64,000 nt of DNA from a bacterium (lineage in GTDB: Bacteria; Vulcanimicrobiota; Vulcanimicrobiia; Vulcanimicrobiales; Vulcanimicrobiaceae). Location of the stretch: NCBI GenBank assembly GCA_021832345.1, contig JAKBKY010000003.1:1-64000 (forward strand), in the 5' to 3' direction. Under the pieces are notes generated by a model that ran no database searches, had not been told where the DNA came from, and saw nothing but the letters and a program-made list of their open reading frames with translations. A program made the translations under genes and the position numbers. Shown here piece after piece: positions 46,218-54,589 of the stretch. The stretch's first letter is position 1. The number at the start of each line of letters is the position of its first letter.

Positions 46218-47985
46218 CAAGATCCTGGTTGCCAATCGCGGTGAGATCGCAGTGCGCATCATGCGAACGGCTCGCGAGATGGGAATCCTCTGTGTCGCCG
46301 TCTACTCCGAGATCGACCGGGATGCGCGCCATGTCGCGCTCGCCGACGAGGCCTATCTTCTTGGCCCCGCGCAACCCTCCCAGAGCTATCTCAATAGCGA
46401 GCGGATCCTTGACCTCGCCGAGCGCTGCGGCGCGCAAGCGATCCACCCGGGATATGGCTTTCTCGCCGAAAGCGCGGCGTTCTGCCGCGCCGTGACCGCA
46501 CGGGGTCTGATCTGGATCGGCCCACACGCCGAGGCCATCGATGCCATGGGCGACAAGCTCCGCGCACGGCAGGCGATGGAGCGGGCAGGGGTCCCTTTCG
46601 TCCCCGGGGGGACCGAACCGATTGCAGATCTCGCCGCCGCGCGCCGCGCAGCGCAGGCCTACGGCTTTCCGCTTGCGCTCAAGGCATCGGGCGGCGGCGG
46701 CGGCAAGGGGCTGAAGATCGCGCACTCGCTCGACGATCTCGAATCTGCCTATTCGACCGCGCAGCGTGAAGCGATCGCCTACTTTCAGAACGGCACGATC
46801 TATGCCGAACGCTACCTCGAAAACCCTAAACACATCGAACTGCAAGTTCTTGCCGACAAGCACGGGAGCGTGCTTCACGTGGGAGAGCGCGACTGTTCGC
46901 TGCAGCGTCGTCACCAGAAGCTCTGGGAGGAGGCTCCAGCCCTGATCCCCGAGCGCGTTCGCACCGGCATACGAGAGGCCGGGATTCGTGCGGCGCGAGC
47001 AATCGGCTATGACTCCGCCGGAACGATTGAGTACCTGGTGGCAGACGACAAGTTCTACTTCCTGGAGATGAATACGCGGATTCAAGTCGAGCATACCGTG
47101 AGCGAGATGATCTCCGGTCTCGATCTGATTCGGGAGCAGATTCGCGTCGCAGCCGGAGAGCCGCTCGGCTTCTCGCAAGAGACGATCTCTTTTTCGGGCG
47201 CGGCGATCGAGGCGCGTATCAATGCCGAAGATCCAACGCAAGCTTTTCGGCCCGCGCCCGGGCGGATCAAGGCCTATCGCGAGCCGGGCGGACCGGGCGT
47301 GCGCATCGATTCCGCAGCGTCACCGGGCTACGAGGTGGTTCCCGACTACGACTCCATGATCGCCAAGCTCATCGTGTGGGCGCCGACCCGGCAGCAGGCA
47401 CTTGCCCGGATGCGCAGGGCTCTGGATGAGTACGTCATCACCGGCATTCCCACGACGCTTGGCGTACTACGAGCGCTCTGTGAGAGCGCCGACGTCCAGG
47501 ATGCGCGCTACACAACGGCGACGCTCGAACCGTTTGCAGCCCAGTGGGCGGCACAAGCGCCCACCGGCGACCACGGCACGCTCGATAGCCTTCCCACGCC
47601 GCATGCAGGGGCTGCGCCCGATACGCTGCGCATCGAGGTCAACGATCGCCTCTACCGCGTTCGTTTCGTAGATGAGCCCTCCGGCGCTGAGCGTCGAGAG
47701 CCGGCAACCGCGCGCCGTCCGCGCCGTACCTTACAAGAACGTGCGGGATCGAAACCGGGCACCTCTCCACGGAACGAGGTCGTGGCGCCGATGCACGGCG
47801 TCGTCGTGGACCTGCCCGTCTCCGTTGGAGAGCGCGTCTGCGAAGGCGGAGTGCTCGCCGTGGTCGAGGCCATGAAGATGATGAACGAGATCCGCGCCCA
47901 TACCTCGGGCGTCGTTTCGGCGATTCACGTCTCGCTCGGCAGCACCGTTGAGGCAAACGCTCCCCTCGTCACCATCGCCGAATGA
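46210..47985 (+). CDS. pccA: Acyl-CoA carboxylase alpha subunit (biotin carboxylase plus BCCP)
   Basis: 591 residues. The biotin carboxylase part starts KILVANRGEIAVRIMRTAREM, has the ATP-grasp Gly loop KASGGGGGKGLKI and EMNTRIQVEHTVSEMI, both catalytic blocks. A short linker region leads to a C-terminal biotinyl domain whose acceptor Lys is in VEAMKMMNEI (about 35 residues before the end). GTG start at 46210. Forms the enzyme with pccB and perhaps the small protein upstream, making methylmalonyl-CoA for the next genes. Confidence 0.96.
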   Translation: MFSKILVANRGEIAVRIMRTAREMGILCVAVYSEIDRDARHVALADEAYLLGPAQPSQSYLNSERILDLAERCGAQAIHPGYGFLAESAAFCRAVTARGLIWIGPHAEAIDAMGDKLRARQAMERAGVPFVPGGTEPIADLAAARRAAQAYGFPLALKASGGGGGKGLKIAHSLDDLESAYSTAQREAIAYFQNGTIYAERYLENPKHIELQVLADKHGSVLHVGERDCSLQRRHQKLWEEAPALIPERVRTGIREAGIRAARAIGYDSAGTIEYLVADDKFYFLEMNTRIQVEHTVSEMISGLDLIREQIRVAAGEPLGFSQETISFSGAAIEARINAEDPTQAFRPAPGRIKAYREPGGPGVRIDSAASPGYEVVPDYDSMIAKLIVWAPTRQQALARMRRALDEYVITGIPTTLGVLRALCESADVQDARYTTATLEPFAAQWAAQAPTGDHGTLDSLPTPHAGAAPDTLRIEVNDRLYRVRFVDEPSGAERREPATARRPRRTLQERAGSKPGTSPRNEVVAPMHGVVVDLPVSVGERVCEGGVLAVVEAMKMMNEIRAHTSGVVSAIHVSLGSTVEANAPLVTIAE

Positions 47986-48032
47986 CACAGCCCCCTCGGG
48001 GAAAGCTCGGCGTCCCGTCGTAGTAGAGCCCT

Positions 48033-49613
48033 GTGCCACGAGAGATCAACGCGTCCGGCATTTCGCTCAAGCCGGTGTACGAAGCTAAGGACTGCCCTGC
48101 GCTAGACGTAGGCATACCCGGGCAGTTCCCATTCGGCCGCGGAGTTCGTGCGGATATGTATCGTGGCCGCCTTTGGACGATGCGACAGTATGCCGGTTTC
48201 GCCAGCGCCGCTGAGTCGAACGCGCGCTACCGCTACCTGCTCGACCGAGGGCAGACCGGACTCTCCGTCGCCTTCGACCTGCCGACCCAACTCGGCTATG
48301 ACTCCGATGCTCCGCAAGCCAGGGGTGAAGTCGGCAAAGTGGGCGTCGCCATCGACTCCATCGCCGACATGGAAACGCTCGTTGACGGCATCCCCCTCGA
48401 TCGCGTGACCGTCTCCATGACCATCAACGCGCCCGCCTCGATTCTGCTGGCGCTTCTGCTTGCCGTTGCGCGCCGGCGCGGCATCGCCTTCGACCGATTG
48501 GGTGGGACCACGCAGAACGACGTCCTCAAAGAGTATGCCGCTCGCGGTACGTATATCTTCGCGCCCGGCCCCTCGATGCGGCTCATTACCGATGTAATCT
48601 CCTACTGTGCGCATCATGTACCGCAATGGAATACCATCTCTATCTCCGGCTACCACATTCGCGAGGCCGGTTCGACTGCGGTGGAAGAGATCGCCTTTAC
48701 CCTCGCCAACGCCAAGGCCTACTTGCAAGCGGCACAGGCCGCCGGGCTCGATCTCGATGCCGTCGCACCACGGCTCTCCTTCTTCTGGAATGCACACAAC
48801 GACTTCTTTGAGGAGGTCGCGAAGTTTCGCGCTGCGCGCGTCCTCTGGGCACATATGACGCGAGATGAGTTCGGCTGCCGCGATCCCCGCTCGCAGATGC
48901 TCCGGTTTCACACGCAGACCGCCGGTTCGACGCTCACGGCCCAAGAACCCGACAACAACGTCGTGCGCGTCACGCTGCAGGCCCTCGCGGCCGTACTCGG
49001 CGGAACCCAATCGCTGCACACCAACGGAAAAGATGAAGCCCTGGCGCTGCCTACCGGCCAAAGCGCCAAACTCGCCCTACGAACGCAACAGATCATCGGC
49101 TATGAAAGCGGCGTTGCCGATGTCGTAGACCCGCTCGCCGGCTCCTACTACGTCGAAGCTCTCACCGCCGAGCTGATCGCTCGCGCGAAGGCCCTCATCG
49201 GCGAAGTCGATGCCGTCGGCGGCGCGGTCGCGGCCATTGAAAGCGGCTGGATGCAGGGACGCATCGGCGAGTCCGCTTACCGGGCGCAGCAAGCGATCGA
49301 GCGCGGGGAAAGCGTCGTCGTGGGCGTCAATCGGTTTGCCGAGAGTAGCGAAGTCGAGAACCCCATGCCGTTGCAGCGCGTCGACGTGCAGGTCGAACAC
49401 AGCCAAGTTGCCGCCCTTGCGGCCTTTCGCGCATCCCGCGATCAAGCTGCCGTCGACGAACGTCTCGCGGCGGTCCGCCGCACTGCCGCCGGGACGGCGA
49501 ACCTCATGCCCGTCTTCATCGAGGCGGTCGATGCCGGCGCCACGTTGGGAGAGATCTGCGATGTGCTTCGCAGTGTCTTCGGCACGTATCATGCCAAGGA
49601 GATCATCGCGTGA
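48033..49613 (+). CDS. Methylmalonyl-CoA mutase, catalytic (large) subunit without B12 domain
   Basis: 526 residues, the TIM-barrel part only. [22 protein letters not shown] holds the substrate Tyr, followed by [27 protein letters not shown] and [26 protein letters not shown] is also conserved. The cobalamin-binding domain (DxHxxG) is absent, as in split mutases where it is a separate gene; none lies in the window. The coupled epimerase and the carboxylase upstream indicate methylmalonyl-CoA rather than isobutyryl- or ethylmalonyl-CoA, though these relatives cannot be excluded. Start GTG 48033. Confidence 0.9.
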   Translation: MPREINASGISLKPVYEAKDCPALDVGIPGQFPFGRGVRADMYRGRLWTMRQYAGFASAAESNARYRYLLDRGQTGLSVAFDLPTQLGYDSDAPQARGEVGKVGVAIDSIADMETLVDGIPLDRVTVSMTINAPASILLALLLAVARRRGIAFDRLGGTTQNDVLKEYAARGTYIFAPGPSMRLITDVISYCAHHVPQWNTISISGYHIREAGSTAVEEIAFTLANAKAYLQAAQAAGLDLDAVAPRLSFFWNAHNDFFEEVAKFRAARVLWAHMTRDEFGCRDPRSQMLRFHTQTAGSTLTAQEPDNNVVRVTLQALAAVLGGTQSLHTNGKDEALALPTGQSAKLALRTQQIIGYESGVADVVDPLAGSYYVEALTAELIARAKALIGEVDAVGGAVAAIESGWMQGRIGESAYRAQQAIERGESVVVGVNRFAESSEVENPMPLQRVDVQVEHSQVAALAAFRASRDQAAVDERLAAVRRTAAGTANLMPVFIEAVDAGATLGEICDVLRSVFGTYHAKEIIA

Positions 49614-50011
49614 AGATCGACCATGTAGCGCTGGTCGTCGCCGACCTGGAGAGCACGCTCGCGCTCTATACGCAGACGCTTGGGTTCACGCCGGTCTACC
49701 GCGAGATCATCCTTGACCAAGGAGTTGAGGCCGTCGGCTTGCAGGCCGGCGAGTCGATCGTCGAACTCCTGCGCCCGCTGGATCCCGACTCTCCCATCGC
49801 CCGCTTTCGCGGCGATGCAGACGGCAGGATGCATCACGTTGCGTATCGCGTCGATGACCTTGCCGCAACCTTGAGCCGGCTTCAAGCAGCGGGCATCCGC
49901 CTCATCGATGAGACCCCGCGCAAAGGCGCGCACGGCAACCGCATCGCCTTCTTGCATCCCAAGTCAACGGGCGGAGTGCTCATCGAACTCTGCCAACCCG
50001 GTGGCGCCTAA
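49610..50011 (+). CDS. mce: Methylmalonyl-CoA epimerase
   Basis: 133 residues of the VOC fold. The metal ligands are visible: [13 protein letters not shown] (His near residue 4), [11 protein letters not shown] (His near residue 74) and LIELCQ (Glu near the end). GVLIELCQP and [13 protein letters not shown] match epimerases. GTG start overlaps the mutase stop by 4 bp. It interconverts the (R) and (S) isomers so that the carboxylase product can enter the mutase, and is the last gene of this module. Confidence 0.94.
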   Translation: MKIDHVALVVADLESTLALYTQTLGFTPVYREIILDQGVEAVGLQAGESIVELLRPLDPDSPIARFRGDADGRMHHVAYRVDDLAATLSRLQAAGIRLIDETPRKGAHGNRIAFLHPKSTGGVLIELCQPGGA

Positions 50012-50021
50012 GCCTTCACCT

Positions 50022-50534
50022 CTATCGAATCGCGTTGGCGTGGAAGTAGTGGTTGTTGTCGTAGTATCCGTAGGCTGTGATCGAGCGCGTCGGGTAGAGC
50101 GCGCCGTTCGTGTTGTTGTACCGGATCGCGCGGGTGGCATCGAACGTTATCGTAGAAAGCCCCTGCAGAATGCTCACCCGGCCGTTCCTTACGCTGGTAA
50201 CGATGCCTTGTAACTGCGCGTTCTGGACGTTACGGTTCCCATAGTAGCCGTTCTGGTTGCATGAGCCGCGCTCACTGCCCCCGTTACCGCCGGAGTTGAC
50301 GCAGTTGTTCCCATTTCCCCGGCCGCCGTGGTCGTCGTTCCCGCTCCGGCCGTTGTCGTCGCCGCCGTTCCCGTCGTTCTGGTTCCCATTCTGGCCGTAC
50401 TGGTACGGATTGTTCTGCTGGTTGCGGCCATGGTCGCCGTGGCCGTGGCCGTCGGCTAATACGGGTCCGGCCGTGCCGGCCATCAGCATACCGGTGGCGA
50501 GGAGAAGGGCGAGAGTCGCTTTGAAGATTTTCAT
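50022..50534 (-). CDS. Exported Asn/Gly-rich protein with small C-terminal beta domain
   Basis: 170 residues. A signal peptide (FKATLALLLATGMLMAGTAGP) is followed by a His/Gly/Asp then Asn/Gly/Asp low-complexity stretch (about residues 30-105, with pieces like DGHGHGDHGRNQQNNPYQ and NGNQNDGNGGDDNG) and by a C-terminal domain LQGIVTSVRNGRVSILQG ... RAIRYNN ... YGYYDNNHYFHANAI that resembles DUF5666-type OB-like modules. A GGAGGT site lies 8 bases before the ATG at 50532-50534. Acidic-His repeats could bind metal. Same strand, alone between the epimerase and the second mobile element. Confidence 0.65.
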   Translation of the reverse strand: MKIFKATLALLLATGMLMAGTAGPVLADGHGHGDHGRNQQNNPYQYGQNGNQNDGNGGDDNGRSGNDDHGGRGNGNNCVNSGGNGGSERGSCNQNGYYGNRNVQNAQLQGIVTSVRNGRVSILQGLSTITFDATRAIRYNNTNGALYPTRSITAYGYYDNNHYFHANAIR

Positions 50535-50652
50535 GATGGTGTTACCTCCAGGTATCTCTAGTATCTCCTCGGATGAACGAATCGCGACCCACCGAAGTTT
50601 GCAATCATGGGCTCGCTTACTCATATTTGTTAACGCCGTCGTGATGGAAGCG

Positions 50653-50678
50653 TTCGTTGTGTGTGCCTAGGCCGCGCA
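50653..50678 (-). repeat. Right-end terminal repeat (copy 2)
   Basis: Identical over 26 bp to 6253-6278. The flank outside (50640-50652) is unrelated to the flank of copy 1, so this is a true element boundary. Confidence 0.8.
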
Positions 50679-50737
50679 GAAACCCGAGCCCGCGTAGCGG
50701 AGGCACTACCGATCTTGCCTAAGCACCGGCGCTTAGC

Positions 50738-51297
50738 CTAACGGTGAAGGATTGCTGCCAGGAGTGCGGTTGCGATGGCGATGACGCTGGTGAGGCCAAC
50801 GAAGAGCGTCAGGGTACTCTTCGCGATCGTGGCCTCCAAGCGGTTTTCGACGCCGGTGATCTTGGCGTCAAGGCGTTGTTCGACCAGGAGCAGATCGTTC
50901 TTGGTGACGGCTCGTTCGTTAATGGCTTCTCCGATTGCGTCAGCCATGCCGCGGGCGGTCGCAAGGTCGAAGATCCCAAGATCGCCGACGATGTCGACGC
51001 CGACTCGGGCGGCTCTGTTTTCGAAGAAGAATTTTCCGGTACGACCGGCTTGATTTCCATCGGGGCAGCATTAGCTATCGCTTCGAGTTCGCGAAGCGTG
51101 GCGAGATCGGGCCGATAGCGTTGCAGCTTTTCGAGGAAAGCTCCATAGCGCTTTTCGGCGCAATAGAGGCAGCGATAGGTCCCATCGGGATCGTCGAAGC
51201 GCCCGCCAAAGGGTGCATAGATCCAGTTCGGCAGGGTGAAGACTTTATTGATGAGACCTACACGAAAGACGTGTTGTGGTAGTTCGAAACGCGGCAC
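50738..51297 (-). pseudogene. RES-domain toxin, frameshifted and merged with a coiled-coil/membrane segment
   Basis: From the GTG at 51295-51297 the protein reads LPQHVFRVGL ... FGGRFDDPDGTYRCLYCAEKRYGAFLEKL, the N-terminal half of a RES (NAD-degrading) toxin; likely active-site positions are R33, Y45 and E56. Around 51060 the homology moves to another frame, reading PDGNQAGRTGKFFFENRAAR and DIVGDLGIFDLATARGMADAI, which resembles the next RES strand region. That frame then continues as NERAVTKNDLLLVEQRLDAKITGVENRLEA plus a membrane helix (LFVGLTSVIAIATALLAAIL) to 50738, like DUF1640-type coiled-coil proteins. The toxin is therefore probably inactive. A 69-residue protein from ATG 50945-50947 could still be made alone. 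Confidence 0.6.
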
Positions 51298-51299
51298 GG

Positions 51300-51698
51300 T
51301 TACTCTGCGAGTTCGCGTCTTGCAGCTTGCAGCAGCCGCGTACCCTTCCGATCGATCTCCTCGTCGTTTTCCAACGAACGTACGTAGGACGATGGGGAGG
51401 CGTCATCGAGGAAGTCGTTCAGCCACGTGAACCACGCCTGAATGCGATCGCGATCGTAGCGTTCCTTAAGCGTTAGAGCGCCGGCATAGGCAAGCTGGAG
51501 CCGGCGGCCTGCCAAATGCGGAACGTCGCCTCGGGTCCATGCGGCCACAGTCCGGGCGTCCTTGACTCCGCCGATATAGGCGACAAGCCGAGACCCGATC
51601 AGGTCGACGAGCTTTTCTACGACGAGCGGGTAGGGGGTGGTCGCCGCCAGGTCTTTGGCTGCAAGATCAGGGCGCGCGTCGGTTTGTGTTCTTTCCAT
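51300..51698 (-). CDS. Xre/MbcA-like antitoxin of the RES-Xre family
   Basis: 132 residues. A helix-turn-helix-like core (LVDLIGSRLVAYIGGVKDARTVAAWTRGD; quoted as AYIGGVKDARTVAAWTRG) is followed by a DUF2384-type C-terminus, IQAWFTWLNDFLDDASPSS. Its gene precedes the RES reading frame by 2 bp, the usual antitoxin-toxin order. The ATG at 51696-51698 has AGAGG eight bases upstream; longer starts exist to 51746. It should neutralise RES and repress its own promoter. As the linked toxin is broken, it may persist as an orphan antitoxin. Confidence 0.75.
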   Translation of the reverse strand: MERTQTDARPDLAAKDLAATTPYPLVVEKLVDLIGSRLVAYIGGVKDARTVAAWTRGDVPHLAGRRLQLAYAGALTLKERYDRDRIQAWFTWLNDFLDDASPSSYVRSLENDEEIDRKGTRLLQAARRELAE

Positions 51699-51790
51699 GA
51701 GGATTACCTCTGGCATGATTGCCTGCCAATTGCAGCGATAATGCAATAGGTTTGTCTTAAATATTGCTAGGAATCTGTGCTAGGAGCGGG

Positions 51791-51985
51791 ATGTGGGCCG
51801 GGATTGCCCGCGCTCGACGCGAACGTGTGTTCGAAATGTCACGACGGGTCGAAGAGCTGGAGGAACGCGCCTGCCACGATATCGAGGGCGCAAAGGCGGC
51901 TATCAACAAGGGGCGCCCGAGCGTGCGCTTGTTCTGTCCTGGCTCGCTCTTTACCAAGAAAACCAAAGTTTACCGACAAATCTAA
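51791..51985 (+). CDS. Possible 64-residue protein, unrecognised
   Basis: ATG at 51791 with AGGAG four bases before it. Reads MWAGIARARRERVFEMSRR then VEELEERACHDIEGAKAAIN, with a helical charged middle, and ends KTKVYRQI. No family recognised. It is divergent from the antitoxin, inside the second element and close to its left end, in a stretch (51699-52009) where nothing else is seen besides the antitoxin promoter, which must lie here. Confidence 0.3.
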   Translation: MWAGIARARRERVFEMSRRVEELEERACHDIEGAKAAINKGRPSVRLFCPGSLFTKKTKVYRQI

Positions 51986-52009
51986 AGTTTCTCAAGGTAC
52001 GGGTCGTCA

Positions 52010-52054
52010 TCGGCGCTCGCGGCGGGGTCGTTCGCAGCCTACTCACTACCAAGG
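52010..52054 (-). repeat. Left-end terminal repeat (copy 2)
   Basis: Matches 7640-7684 over 45 bp with one mismatch. It ends 25 bp before the DUF4127 stop, so the element inserted immediately downstream of that operon. Confidence 0.8.
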
Positions 52055-52079
52055 TGCGTCGGCGCCTTACGCGAGAAGC

Positions 52080-53669
52080 TTAGCGAGCGGGTGGCGGCAG
52101 ATTCGGAGCGAGCGCGACGTCGATCCGCGTTTCAAAGGTACGATCCCACGGCAGCGTAATGCGCATCGCGGCGATATGCAGCGCCGGATAGAGTTTCGGG
52201 AGAATGGCTGCCGCCCGGTTCCAGAGAAGCGCTCGATTCAGGCGTGCGATCGGCGCGGCCACCTGGGGCAAGAGGTAGGTGTGGTCGGCGATTCCTTCGA
52301 GATCGAGCGTTCGATTGAGGTCCGGCCGAACGTCCACGTGAAAGGCCACGTCATCGAGAATCCGATCGAAGGTAAACTCTTGATGCGCCAGACGATTGTA
52401 CCTCCCATCCCGTCGCCCAACGCCCGCAGCGATGGCTTCCGCCAAGGCCGTACCGACGCTGTTCGCGTCCGTATTCCACGACGCGTACGCATCCAAACGC
52501 GACATGAGGCCGTCGTCGAGCAACCGGCGCGCAAAATGCCCTTGAGCGCCGTAGCCTCCGCCGATAAACGACAGATCGACGAACGCCACCGGCTCGCCGC
52601 GCTCAATCGTCCTTCGCAGCCGAGCGATGAGCCTGGAATCGCGTGCCTTACCCGCATGGGGTAAACGCACGAAGAGCGTGATATCGGCTCGCTGTCGAAC
52701 TTCGCGTCCACCGCACACGTTGATCAGCGATGCGATGGTCGGCCCGATCGGCGCAAACTCCAATGGATCCTGGAACGACGCTCCATCGGGCGTGGAGTAG
52801 CGCACGGCGATACGGGGGCGCCATCCGATCCCGCGCGCCAGCGCATGCGCCACCAAGGCCATCCCAAGCTCGTCGGTACCGGGTTCGATGCTCGCCCGAC
52901 TGCCGAGGCCGAGCTGAACCATCGTTGCTTGGAGCTGGAGAATATCCGGGATGTGCATGCCGACGAGCCCGGCATCATCCTGTCCGAGCACAACGCGATT
53001 CAACGTTCCTTGCGCAGTCAGATGCAGAATCAGGCGATCGACACGACGATTCCGTGCGCGCGTTGCCAGATACGCATCCAGGGTAGGAGGACCGATGAGC
53101 CTGGCCAGGTGCCGCGCGCGGGCACGCTCTGCCGGCAGCAACGGATCGTGGAGATTGGCGTACGCTTGCAGATACTTCCATGCCGGATAGGCCGCGAAGA
53201 AGCCGCGGGCCGGGCCGATCGCCGGAACGCCGGTCGGCGCCAGGCGCATGATCGTTCCAAAACCTGCGATCCAGGCGTGCGGGCGCACTCGGCGCAGATG
53301 CTCGAGTTCGTGCAGGCGAAAGTAGGCGTCAGCGTAGGTTGCACCGGGAACCCGCGATGCCACCAGGCCGCCGTAGGCGAGCATGTCGGTCGAGATGATG
53401 AATGCACCCGCACGCCGCCTTGGAGCTCCGTTGAGCCAGGCGACGATCGGGTCCGGCTCTCCGAACGTAAGGTAGTTGCCGAGCAAGGCCCTCGGCGGTT
53501 CGATCACGCTGCGCCCGGCGATGCGGCCGAGCATCTGCGGGAGCTGCTGCGTTACCGGGCGGTCATCCAGCGGAACGAGCGCGATCGGCGAACGCGCGGG
53601 AAGCGCTGCGCGAGCGGCCAGCGGACCGATGAGCACCATGAGGATGAGCCCGGCGCGGCGACCCTTCAA
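52080..53669 (-). CDS. DUF4127 family protein with N-terminal export signal
   Basis: 529 residues. After a hydrophobic N-terminus (GLILMVLIGPLAARAA) the mature protein begins ALVPLDDRPVTQQLPQML, the DDRP motif characteristic of DUF4127. Further conserved-looking blocks are ISTDMLAYGGLVASR, VLGQDDAGLVGMH, EPGTDELGMALVAHAL, FVDLSFIGGGYGAQGH and ASWNTDANSVGTALAEA. The acidic and His residues in these loops suggest a hydrolase-like active site, but no biochemical role is known to me. TTG start overlaps the murQ stop by 4 bp, tying it to muropeptide recycling. Other genomes also place this family near amino-sugar recycling genes. Confidence 0.85.
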   Translation of the reverse strand: MKGRRAGLILMVLIGPLAARAALPARSPIALVPLDDRPVTQQLPQMLGRIAGRSVIEPPRALLGNYLTFGEPDPIVAWLNGAPRRRAGAFIISTDMLAYGGLVASRVPGATYADAYFRLHELEHLRRVRPHAWIAGFGTIMRLAPTGVPAIGPARGFFAAYPAWKYLQAYANLHDPLLPAERARARHLARLIGPPTLDAYLATRARNRRVDRLILHLTAQGTLNRVVLGQDDAGLVGMHIPDILQLQATMVQLGLGSRASIEPGTDELGMALVAHALARGIGWRPRIAVRYSTPDGASFQDPLEFAPIGPTIASLINVCGGREVRQRADITLFVRLPHAGKARDSRLIARLRRTIERGEPVAFVDLSFIGGGYGAQGHFARRLLDDGLMSRLDAYASWNTDANSVGTALAEAIAAGVGRRDGRYNRLAHQEFTFDRILDDVAFHVDVRPDLNRTLDLEGIADHTYLLPQVAAPIARLNRALLWNRAAAILPKLYPALHIAAMRITLPWDRTFETRIDVALAPNLPPPAR

Positions 53670-54589
53670 GCGCGAAGCTCGCTCTGCGCAAGAACCTCTC
53701 GGAGACGATCGCGATGCACGGCAAGCAGCCGGCGCGCCGCATCGACATCCAGATTGCATCGAGCCATGACGACGGCCACCTTCACGTTCCACTCTGCGCG
53801 CCCCAGCAACGCCAAGGCTTGCTCTTGCGTGATCGCTCGGCGCGGCTGCGTGGGGCTGGAACCCAGACGAATGGTGAGCCGCACGGCACGAGCGCGCAAC
53901 TTCTCGTTGGTGGGGCGAACGTCGACCATGGCGTTGCCATAGACGCGTCCCAGGCGAACCATGACGGCGGTGGAGAGCGCGTTGAGCACGATCTTCTGGG
54001 CCGTGCCGGCGGTCAGCCGCGTGGAACCGGAGAGCGGCTCCGCACCGGTCGATACGATGATGACCTGCTGCGCCGCGCGTGCGAGCGGGCTCTCCTCAAC
54101 TCCGGTAATTGCGACCGTATATGCACCGAGTGCCCGAGCGGCGGCCACGGCCCGGACCACGAACGGCGCGCCACCGCTGGCCGAGAGACCGACCACCGCA
54201 TCGCCCGGCGTCACCGCGTCATGGATCGCCTGCGCGCCGGCTTGGCCGTCGTCCTCTGCGCCTTCGACTGCATGCTGCAACGCGTCCGCTCCACCGGCCA
54301 GATGAACGCGCACAAGCTCCGGCGCCGTGCCGAAGGTCGGAGGAAGTTCGGCCGCATCGAGCATCGCCAATCGTCCGCTCGTTCCGGCACCAACGTAGTG
54401 CAGCCGCCCACCGGCATCGAGGCGAGCGGCGATCTCATCGACGACTGTTGCGATGCCGGTAATCTGCGAGGCTGCAGCATCGACGGCTCGACGTTGCAAG
54501 CCGATGAAGAGCGCCACCAGCGCCTGGGTTGAGAGCAGGTCGAGATCCGCGCTCTGCGGATGCTCTCCCTCGGTGGGAATCTCACTCAT
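53666..54589 (-). CDS. murQ: N-acetylmuramic acid 6-phosphate etherase
   Basis: Cleaves the D-lactyl ether of MurNAc-6-P to GlcNAc-6-P in the cytoplasm. 307 residues with the SIS fold: VGAGTSGRLAMLDAAELPPTFG near residue 65 (quoted as GAGTSGRLAMLDAAE), VGLSASGGAPFV (second sugar-phosphate loop), GAEPLSGSTRLTAGTAQKIV and a C-terminal NLDVDAARRLL. All are standard MurQ motifs. Overlaps the kinase gene by 8 bp. Acts after AnmK, encoded two genes upstream. Confidence 0.96.
   Translation of the reverse strand: MSEIPTEGEHPQSADLDLLSTQALVALFIGLQRRAVDAAASQITGIATVVDEIAARLDAGGRLHYVGAGTSGRLAMLDAAELPPTFGTAPELVRVHLAGGADALQHAVEGAEDDGQAGAQAIHDAVTPGDAVVGLSASGGAPFVVRAVAAARALGAYTVAITGVEESPLARAAQQVIIVSTGAEPLSGSTRLTAGTAQKIVLNALSTAVMVRLGRVYGNAMVDVRPTNEKLRARAVRLTIRLGSSPTQPRRAITQEQALALLGRAEWNVKVAVVMARCNLDVDAARRLLAVHRDRLREVLAQSELRA

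Larger units (their letters stand above)
50653..52054 (-). mobile_element. IS605-like element ends enclosing a RES-Xre toxin-antitoxin module
   Basis: The 26-bp right-end and 45-bp left-end repeats of the TnpB element (6253-7684) recur here at 1.40 kb spacing, in the same orientation; the interior shares nothing obvious with the TnpB copy. Inside, on the minus strand, are an Xre/MbcA-like antitoxin, a frameshifted RES toxin joined to a coiled-coil/membrane segment, and a hairpin with arms CTAAGC and GCTTAG at 50719-50736 just inside the right end, comparable to the one in copy 1. It looks like a non-autonomous element in which cargo replaced tnpB. Confidence 0.65.

Noticed and set aside
51757-51966. 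69-residue minus-strand frame beside the left end of the second element
   Set aside because: Ser/Arg-rich shadow of the opposite frame with no ribosome site; the plus-strand alternative is only weakly supported too.
50653-52054. Whether the end repeats could be a CRISPR or simple direct-repeat pair
   Set aside because: Two different repeats, each present only twice and 1.4 kb apart in paired order; no spacer-repeat periodicity anywhere in the window.
52845-53942. 365-residue plus-strand frame opposite DUF4127 and murQ
   Set aside because: Arg-rich shadow; crosses two genes with strong family matches on the other strand.
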